From Bettongia penicillata ogilbyi (Eukaryota; Chordata; Mammalia; Diprotodontia; Potoroidae): 64,000 nucleotides of DNA. The position numbers were made by a program, and so were the translations under genes. The notes below the pieces were generated by a model. That model did no database searches and was not told the DNA's origin. It was given only the letters and a program-made list of their open reading frames with translations. Shown piece after piece: positions 57,071 through 64,000 of the stretch; the first letter of the stretch is position 1; each line of letters starts with the position of its first letter. The stretch lies in assembly GCA_023548195.1 (NCBI GenBank), contig JAJHZJ010000579.1:347001-411000 (forward strand). Direction: 5' to 3'.

Positions 57071-57071
57071 C
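56826..57071. repeat. Long (CT)n/(CCCT)n polypyrimidine tract with (C)n and (CA)n
   Basis: About 190 bp of C/T only sequence, interrupted by one G (56911), runs through CT, CCCT and CTCC units into a run of nine or more C and then about fifteen CA units. The strand asymmetry and near-mirror symmetry are those of H-DNA-forming tracts. All open frames here, in several frames on both strands, are repeat artefacts. Confidence 0.97.
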
Positions 57072-57074
57072 CCC

Positions 57075-57685
57075 CTTTTCCTTGCTTTAGGTTTATTTGA
57101 TATCGCCTGTAATGAGGCACATTCTCTTTGGTTCATAAGAATCCTATCTAGGACTTTGTTGCTTCCCGCAGACTCTTAATAACTTAGTAAATCAGTAAGA
57201 AAAAATTGTCATGCAGTTCAGACAAAGGGCAAAGTTTCTAGAACTATCAGGACTGCTGTTAAACCCTTGATATTTTCTTCTGAAAAGCTTCTGGATCAAT
57301 GCTGACCTTTGGGGAATTCTCATTATGTTTCCCAATCTTAGTCAAAGCAAAATATTGAAAATCTTTAGCCTGTTCTCTCTGAAAGGTACTTTCTCCCCTT
57401 TCCTATGAGATGGGAGTTTGCACTCTTAATCAGTCTGATTGGTTCTCCTTTCTGTTTATAATTATCTGTGCTGTGGTGGCATGTTTAGATTGAAACTGAA
57501 CCAATATATATATGAATTTGTCTTTTAAGATTTCAGCATGATAGTATTAAAAAAGAAAAAAAAGCTGGGGAAAGAATATACCTGTGATCTCTGACATAGG
57601 ATACATTATCTGTTACTCAGAGTTAACTATCTCAAAAGAAATGTCAAGAAATGTAAAGTAATGAGGTCTTACTTGAGTCCATGTT
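57075..57685. other. Intronic sequence, nothing recognised
   Basis: No named repeat or gene was seen. Confidence 0.35.
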
Positions 57686-57689
57686 ATTA

Positions 57690-57850
57690 GATTGTAGATT
57701 GAGAACTAGACGTCAATTTAAAAGGCAAAATTGTCAAATGTTTTCTCTTTACATATAAGGAAACTAAGATATAGGGAGAGAAAGTACCTTCCCTAGGGTC
57801 AAAGTTAGAATTTAAACCTGTGATCTGGATTTCATTCTAATGTACCACAC
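57690..57850 (-). repeat. MIR-class SINE fragment
   Basis: 'ctctttacatataaggaaac', 'ccttccctagggtcaaagtt' and 'tttaaacctgtgatctggat' appear in the antisense order. Confidence 0.55.
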
Positions 57851-57924
57851 AATATAATAGTATTCTGTGATTCGGTGAAATATTTGAATAAAATATCTTG
57901 TGTGTCCAATAAATACTTCAAAAT

Positions 57925-58110
57925 TAGGAGGCAGTGTAGTATTTGAGAAGCAGTGTAGAACCCTGAACTTGGGGTCACTAGATTCATGTATGGGTCTGGA
58001 TTCTGATGCTTGCTAACTGTGTGACTGTGGATAGTCTTTCTGTAAATAACTTCCATTGTTTTACTAAATTGGGATAATAGTATGTGTACAACCTTTGAGT
58101 TAAAAAAAGA
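57925..58110 (+). repeat. CORE-SINE fragment, sense
   Basis: 'gaggcagtgtagtatttgag' and 'cttgctaactgtgtgactgt' with 'actaaattgggataatagta' appear in the sense order. Confidence 0.6.
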
Positions 58111-58149
58111 CAAAGTTTTGTGTAAGAGATAATACAAAATGGGGAGTTC

Positions 58150-58745
58150 ATCATCCAGAAAATAGTTATTTGTCCCCCTACTACATATATATCATGTGGT
58201 AGGTGTTGTGGGAAATGCAGATACCATGAAAAATCTTACAGTTTAGTTGGAAAGACAAGACATGTGCACTAAGACTTAAATAGTAATGCCTATTAAATAA
58301 TGATGCAAGACTAATGAAAAGCAAAGTGTCACATAGTTGTATAAAGTTACGTGCCAATCAAGTGGTAAAGACAATGATCATTATGAGTTTTCAGGGCATA
58401 TAAATCGTTTCCTTGAAGAAATAATACCTGAAATATGCCTTGGAATATTAGTAAGATTTAGGCAGGCAGAATATGCTTGGATTATTTGGGAGACTAGAAA
58501 GGCTTGGACTTGAAACACTTGGGGAAAAGGGGTAAGAGATTGAAAAAGTTGTTTGGAAGTACATTCATTTATTTATGTCATTCAATCCTATCCTTTTTGT
58601 AAACATACAAGGCACTGTGCTAAGAGCTGTGTATGATGTAAAGTTGAATATGATATAACCTTTGCTTTTGGTGGGGACTGGGGGGCAGAATTTTACCATC
58701 TAGTGAGGGAAATTAGGTATAATAGCAACTATACTTCAAGGCAAA
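58150..58745 (+). mobile_element. LINE-2 3' fragments
   Basis: 'cccctactacatatatatca', 'ggtaggtgttgtgggaaatg' and 'cagataccatgaaaaatctt' form one L2-like end. 'acaaggcactgtgctaagag' begins a second, with 'tttgcttttggtggggactg' after it. Confidence 0.5.
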
Positions 58746-58749
58746 ACTG

Positions 58750-59088
58750 CAATACCTAATGAAAACATACATTAAAAAGTTAATATACTTTGAGATTTTG
58801 AAAGAGAGAAATTACAGCCAATAAGGGAATCAGGAAAAGCTATAAGAATGAGGGGAGGGGATAGCTAAGCCCCCAAAGTGAGTCCAGAATAATTAGTGGA
58901 ATTTCAGGTAAAAATTTAGGGAAAAGATCTTTCAGATTGTGGAAATATGATGAGCAAATCACGTAGGTGGTCTCAATTACCTGAAGCCAATAGACTCAGA
59001 TAAAGTATAACTGAGTAATGAGGAAAAAAACTAGCTGATGTGCTATCTGCTGGGTAATATTTGAAAAATCGGGAAGAATAATACAAGC

Positions 59089-59090
<2 letters not shown>
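58750..59090. other. Old repeat-like intronic sequence, unnamed
   Basis: Texture is similar to 18230-18470, but without a clear family. Confidence 0.3.

Positions 59091-59091
<1 letters not shown>

Positions 59092-59151
<60 letters not shown>
59092..59151. repeat. (TA)n simple repeat
   Basis: About 28 uninterrupted TA units, which are prone to length variation and cruciform extrusion. Confidence 0.95.
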
Positions 59152-59153
<2 letters not shown>

Positions 59154-60075
59154 GTGACAAAGCAAAAAACAGGAAGTAGATTTTTAAAAAAGAAATAGTG
59201 AGGAGCCCATTAAAAGAATAGAACATTTCTGTGCTTGGAAATTCTGACTTATTCTGACAAGCATCATGATGTTATTGAACAGTTCTAAGCAAAAGAACGA
59301 CATGATGAACCATATGGTATTTTTGAATGATTAATGTGACAATTAATACAGAATGGATTCAAATTGGGGGATGATAATACTGACTAGAAGTTATGAGAAA
59401 CCATGGGTTCGGCAGATATCCAATATGAAGAGCGAAGAGAATTGAACTGAGAATGATCTCTTACAAGTAAGAGAACACTCGAAGTGTATGTGTCAGTTTT
59501 ACTTCCCAGTACAATCATTCCTTTAAAAAGTTACTTTCTGCAACTGAAAAAACAAATGGTAGGAGGATATAATATTTAACATACTAACTCTGATTTGAAA
59601 ACAAGGCTCACTAATATCAATATAAAACTATTTTCTTATGGTAGAAAGGAAATGATAATTCATTAGAGTTCATCATTATATTCATTAGGATAATATAATC
59701 ATTTCTTGAAAAGAAAGTAGAATTAATATGTGGGAACACCATTATCTCCCTTACTTTTGCTAATTTTTCTCTTCATTTTCATTTTAAAATTTAGGTTTTT
59801 TTTATAATGATGAAGTTTTATTCCTATCTTCTCTCAAGTTTGAAATATAATGCTTTTTCAACTAAAAAAATAGAGAAGGCAGCCTAAAGAACCATGATTA
59901 AAAAGAAGAAAAAAAAAAGTAGAGATAGAGAAAGCAAAAAAAGCCCAAAGAACAACTGACACTTGCAAAACCTGGTTCATTTGATTAGCAATAAACAATG
60001 CATTTAGTCCCGATTTATAGCATTTGCCCATTTCTGAGGTGTAAATATTCAAGCTGAAAATTTAACAATTGGCTC
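59152..60075. other. Intronic sequence, mostly unrecognised
   Basis: A short L2-like phrase near 59255-59380. Otherwise nothing was seen. Confidence 0.35.
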
Positions 60076-60079
60076 TTAA

Positions 60080-60325
60080 AAAGCCTTTTCAAACTGGCTC
60101 CAGCATGGAATTTTCTCCCTTATGTATCTCCACCTTCTGGTTTTCCTCTCTTCATTCAGGTTTCACCTTCTCCAAGAAGCCTATTTCTCACACCTTCTCT
60201 GTGAGATTATCTGCCTTTTCTCCTCTATACCACTTGTTTACACATAGCTCTTTGCATATTGTCTCCCTAGACCCGAGGAATATTTCCACTTATCAGAAAA
60301 TTGCCAGTTCTTTTAATGCATGCTA
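60080..60325 (+). mobile_element. LINE-2-like fragment
   Basis: 'tcattcaggtttcaccttct', 'ccaagaagcctatttctcac' and 'gcatattgtctccctagacc' resemble the mammalian L2 phrase 'caaatgtcacctcctccaggaagcc ... attgtctcccc'. Confidence 0.5.
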
Positions 60326-60329
60326 GACA

Positions 60330-60958
60330 TCCATTGCCCTTGATAACTGGTTATATCTTGTGGTCCTTTTCCTATTGTTCTTAATTTTTTCCCCCAGAAA
60401 TACTCAGTATTCATCTCAGAAAGTTTCAATAACTGAATTGTTCAGCATCTTCCAAAATCTGAAAACACTGTCTGGTTGTACTGAATACACCAACAATAGC
60501 ATTGCAATTTACAGTCCACAGGAACAATGTGAGATGAAGGATTCTAGTGCTTTAGGTAATTGAGGTGTAAACGAGCAAACTATCAAATCCTGTGGCTGTC
60601 TTATTGATGCATGGGGATGTGTGAATTTTCTGCATGTGTTTACTCAGTGTTCTTTGACACACCCACAGTGGAGATGAATCACTAAGGTGCTGTGTATTTG
60701 ACAGTCCTAGAACATGTTGAGATGGAAAGCCAGATCAAGGAAATAGCGTTTCATTTAGTTCATGGTGTACTGTTAATTGATCCAAAAATCATTCATTACT
60801 CTTCAAGAGCAAAGATTCTATAGCAAGTGGATACTTAGAAGGTGACTTCATTGGAAGAAAAAATAAAGACATGACAGAGCATGTCTCCAAGTTTTGTGAA
60901 ATTGAATTATCTTCTTTCTTTATGCCTATGTTAATTTTAAATATTTCTTTCCATGCAG
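60330..60958. other. USH2A: USH2A intron ending at the last exon's acceptor
   Basis: No named repeat. The acceptor region is 'ttaaatatttctttccatgc' then AG. Confidence 0.5.
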
Positions 60959-61299
60959 GTTACATGGAGTCCCCCTCTCATCCCAAATGGAGACATACTC
61001 AGCTATGAAGTCTGCATGCCAGATCCAAGAATAATGGTTACACCCAGCAGCAGCAATACCTCAATATTTAGTCAAATAATGACCCACCTCATTCCTTTCA
61101 CAAACTATTCAGTCACCATAATGGCTTGCTCAGGAGGTGGAGGTCATCTTGGGGGATGCACAGAGAGTTTGCCTACTTATATCACCACCCAACCCACACT
61201 TCCTCAGGGTATTAATCCTTTGTCAGTAACTCCAGTGAGTGAATCCTATATTGGGGTTTCTTGGCAGCCACCCAGTAGGCCAAATGGACCTCATTTGAG
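60959..61299 (+). CDS. USH2A: USH2A internal exon, rest of one FN3 module and start of the next
   Basis: The acceptor ttccatgcAG is followed by GTTACATGG (VTWSPPLIPNGDILSYEV), which directly continues strand B of the module begun in the previous exon. The 341 bp enter in phase 0 and leave in phase 2, with the donor at TTGAG|GTAAGT and a split Arg codon. The first module ends with LIPFTNYSVTIMACSGGGG, and a second cysteine follows in GGCTES. The next module begins at the TTQPTLPQGINPLSV linker and reaches SWQPPSRPNGPHLR. NTS and NYS are possible glycosylation sites. Similarity to human usherin is high throughout. The next exon is not in the window. Confidence 0.95.
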
Positions 61300-61725
61300 G
61301 TAAGTGATTTTAGTATTAATTATCTAAATCTATTATTTCTAGAGAAACGAGTAATTGAAATTCTTTTATTTGTATATGTTTCACATCTTGTGCTTGCACA
61401 AGGGATATTGCACTATAATAGGTACTTAAATAGTTCACAAGTTCATTTAATAATGCTGGGAATACCTAACTCCACTCATTGTAGCAACAACCTTTTTCAC
61501 CATACACATACCTTAATCTTAATTAAAAAAAAAGTATGTTGTTATACTTTGCTAATCAAGTTAACATACTAAATACTAATTTAAACATTAATTTCATTTG
61601 GTTAAATGTATAAGGAGAAAAATAAACTTTGCAATTGCAAAATTGGAAAAGTATAGCTAGACAGTTGATGACTGGAAAAAGATCTGGATATGACTTCTAA
61701 GTTTAATATGATATAGCAGTAAAGA
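61300..61725. other. USH2A: Start of the following USH2A intron
   Basis: It begins with the donor GTAAGT. No repeat or exon was seen. Confidence 0.5.
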
Positions 61726-61729
61726 AAAT

Positions 61730-62610
61730 TAAGGTAACATTAGGATGTACTCTGAGACTCATAAAGTCCAAGCAAGTTATTGATGATAATGAAAAATAGT
61801 ATATAGATGAAGACATAGATGTAGTCTATAATAATTTGGCTATAATAATTGTGAAATGAATCTGATGTTGATCAATTGCCATAATAAGGATACTTAAAAG
61901 ACTAAAAAGCACCTTAGATTTTAGATACTTGATTTACTTATCAAACATAAGTAAAAGACAACTAAAGGCAAAACCAGTTCTTAAACTCGTGAAAATATAT
62001 TAGAGAACAATAATGGGAAATTATCATCAATATCTCTTCATAAAACAGAAAAATAGTGGATGGCACAATAAGCCTAAAGCTGAGTAAGTCAAATAAGCAG
62101 AGTCATCCTGAAGTCATGTAAGGATAAATATGGAAGGAAAAGCTGAGAAGATAGAATAGAGAAAAAAAATGGAAAAAATCTGCACATTTTTTTGTCATGA
62201 AGGAAAAGTGAGTTAAAATATTTATATTGTAACCACACAGCCCTTGATATGCTCATAGAAGAAACAAAAATGACACTAGTGAGAAAAATATGAAAAGTAA
62301 TAGATTAGACCCGATGTACGTGGAGAATTATGCTATAGGTAACACAATCATAAAGGCATTGAAAGACTGATTCACAGACTATCTAAAGGAGAAAAGCTTA
62401 TCAAAGGCATGAAAAAATTTTTGTACCTTATTACTACTAAAAAAGGAGACTTAGGACACATCAAAAATTACCAAAATATATGCTTATTTTCCTATTTAGT
62501 AACATTTTTATGATAATAATCTACATAGGCATCAAGGATACACTTGATGAAACAGTTTGGACAAAAGAAAAACAGCCTTTCACAAGTGATATTGACAATA
62601 GATAATATTG
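61730..62610 (+). mobile_element. RTE/Bov-B-clade LINE fragment
   Basis: 'aaaaaaggagacttaggaca', 'catcaaaaattaccaaaata', 'ttggacaaaagaaaaacagc' and 'tttcacaagtgatattgaca' keep the order of the RTE reverse transcriptase segment that reads 'gaccctaaaaattaccgacc ... ggaacaagctgggttt' in better copies. Decay is heavy and there are no open frames. RTE enzymes are the likely partner of the SINEs with the RTE-like tail. Confidence 0.5.
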
Positions 62611-62854
62611 ATCAAAACATAATTGACAAAAATATGTAAATATGTTTTTGTTTTTCATAGACATGCATACATGCTACTCCTTCTGTGGCATAAACTGAAG
62701 TTCTTTCACCATTTTGACTACCAAATTCCAAATATTCTCAAGATTGTTAAAGTCCTTCCTCAACTAAGGCACCCAGAAATAAAGTACTCCAGTTTTGTTC
62801 TGAGTACATATGAACCATAATTCCTGGACATTCAAAATACATATTCAAATAGAT

Positions 62855-62928
62855 CTAGATCGAGATATATATGTGTGTATGTGTGTGTGTATGTATAGAT
62901 ATCTAGATATACAGACAGACAGACAGAC

Positions 62929-62982
<54 letters not shown>
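62855..62982. repeat. (GTAT)n, (GACA)n and (GATA)n tetranucleotide tract
   Basis: A GT/TATG part (62868-62896) is followed by five CAGA units and about fifteen GATA units. Confidence 0.95.
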
Positions 62983-62994
62983 GTAGGTAGCTAG

Positions 62995-63240
62995 GTAGGG
63001 CAGATGGGTAGTGCAGCTAATAGTCAACAGGACCTTGAGTCAGCAGGATCTGAGTTCAAATGTGACCTCATACACTTACTAGTTGTGTGACCCTGGGAAA
63101 GTCACTTAACCCTGTTTGCCTCAGTTTTCTAAAGTTGTAAAATGAGCTGTAGAAGGAAATAGCAAACCAGTCCCAGTATCTTTGCCAAGAAAATCCCAAA
63201 TAGCATCACAAGAGTCAAACATAACTAACAGACAAAAACA
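62995..63240 (+). repeat. CORE-SINE with RTE/Bov-B-like tail, full length
   Basis: Head 'ggcagatgggtagtgcagct' and 'gagttcaaatgtgacctcat', core 'gttgtgtgaccctgggaaag' and 'tcacttaaccctgtttgcct', and tail 'agtatctttgccaagaaaat' then 'gcatcacaagagtcaaacat'. It abuts the GATA repeat. Confidence 0.8.
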
Positions 63241-63241
63241 A

Positions 63242-64000
63242 TTCTCTGCATAAAATAATGAATATCTGTATTTATATTTGTGTGTACATATACAGAAGTA
63301 TATGTGTGTACACATACATATATGTGTATGTATATATATATATATATTCAGTTATTTCATACATCACACAATAGAGCAACATGACATCATTTCAAAGGCA
63401 CTCTTCCCACAAGGTATCTCCATTTTGTTCATCAAGATTTCTTTAAAGGTATGTAAAAGGAATACCATCATTTTATGACTCTCTTCTCATAAATATCAGA
63501 TGAAGCTTAAGGTAGGAAGATATATGCTTCACTGGCATTGAGGTTCTTTAGCACAGAGCCCATACTGAAAAGGGATTTGGTATAGAAAGAAGATAAAGAC
63601 CTCCAAATATTTCTTTTTGTGAATGCCATTGTGGTATGGCAACATTATAGTGCCACATGAAAGAGATCTATAACTTGTCATAAAAGTATACTTTTATGGA
63701 AAATCAAGAGGATGAAAAAAATATATTGTTCAGATGATGCTATGGAGTTTAATGTTAGATGGACAATCTACAGAGTGCATCCATCAATGTGTATGTATGT
63801 ATGTGAGTGCACACATACATACGCACACATACATACAAAACCTGTCTGTCTATGTAAAATTAAATGAGAAGAGGGAAAAATGGAATGAATTGCCTTTGGG
63901 CAATTATAAAGCTCTTTTAATGACCTTAAACTTTCCATTTAAATAAAGGCCCATATTTCAATAGTAATATTTTACCAGTGTTATATGGTTCCAGGTCATA
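63242..64000. other. Intronic sequence with TATG repeats
   Basis: TATG/TA runs lie at 63285-63346, and GTAT/CATA at 63790-63836. Nothing else was recognised up to the window end. Confidence 0.4.

Noticed and set aside
56480..57179. Several long open frames, on both strands, rich in Ser-Leu, Arg-Glu or Pro
   Set aside because: They are translations of the (CT)n, (CCCT)n and (CA)n tract. All frames of such repeats stay open and none has gene context.
1..64000. CRISPR arrays, bacterial operons, phage or plasmid functions
   Set aside because: No regularly spaced direct repeats, no ribosome-binding-site-led gene clusters. The window is clearly vertebrate intronic DNA.

Overview
The window is nuclear DNA of a mammal, almost certainly a marsupial. 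It is AT-rich, intron-dominated and full of retroelements. The marsupial assignment rests on several ORF1-only LINE-1 derivatives (HAL1-type), CORE-SINEs with an RTE/Bov-B-like tail, LINE-2/MIR debris and a Tigger1-like DNA transposon. The exact species cannot be read from the sequence. There is no sign of prokaryotic genes, CRISPR arrays or an intact exogenous virus.

The only functional gene I can support is a middle part of USH2A (usherin) on the + strand. Four coding exons, at 27788-27938, 28696-28838, 46823-47451 and 60959-61299, have consensus GT/AG borders and matching phases (1-2, 2-1, 1-0, 0-2). They read as continuous fibronectin type III (FN3) repeats. Everything else is intron: more than 27 kb before the first exon, then introns of about 0.76, 18.0 and 13.5 kb, and at least 2.7 kb after the last exon.

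The introns hold five HAL1-like elements: 1-2505 (-), 11986-14705 (+), 20357-22701 (+), 36900-39448 (-) and 51113-53945 (-). Each has an L1-type 5' end with AGCCAAGATGG or a degraded form of it, a GC-richer 5' UTR and an ORF1. Four of the five pass straight into an L1-type 3' UTR with no ORF2; the third is cut off within it. The copy at 51113-53945 is complete, has exact 16-bp target-site duplications and carries one stop in ORF1. The two + strand copies share two in-frame stops and a 740-bp stretch in which I see no difference, although their flanks differ clearly, so they look like partners in a gene-conversion event. A separate 82-bp insertion at 41785-41866 consists only of the first bases of such an element and has its own exact 16-bp duplication.

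Other content: a processed profilin-1 (PFN1) pseudogene at about 35752-36545 (-); an internally deleted Tigger1-like element inside a LINE-2 end (4374-5166); a tRNA-Ile-like SINE head (25734-25807); old L1, L2, CR1/L3 and RTE fragments; many MIR/CORE-SINE copies; a possible solo LTR (about 19810-20352); and large simple repeats, notably a polypyrimidine/CA tract at 56826-57071 and a duplicated TATG/CATA block at 22945-23215. Several intronic stretches lack recognisable repeats and may be conserved non-coding sequence, which only alignment can decide. Repeat family names come from memory of the consensus sequences, not from a database search.
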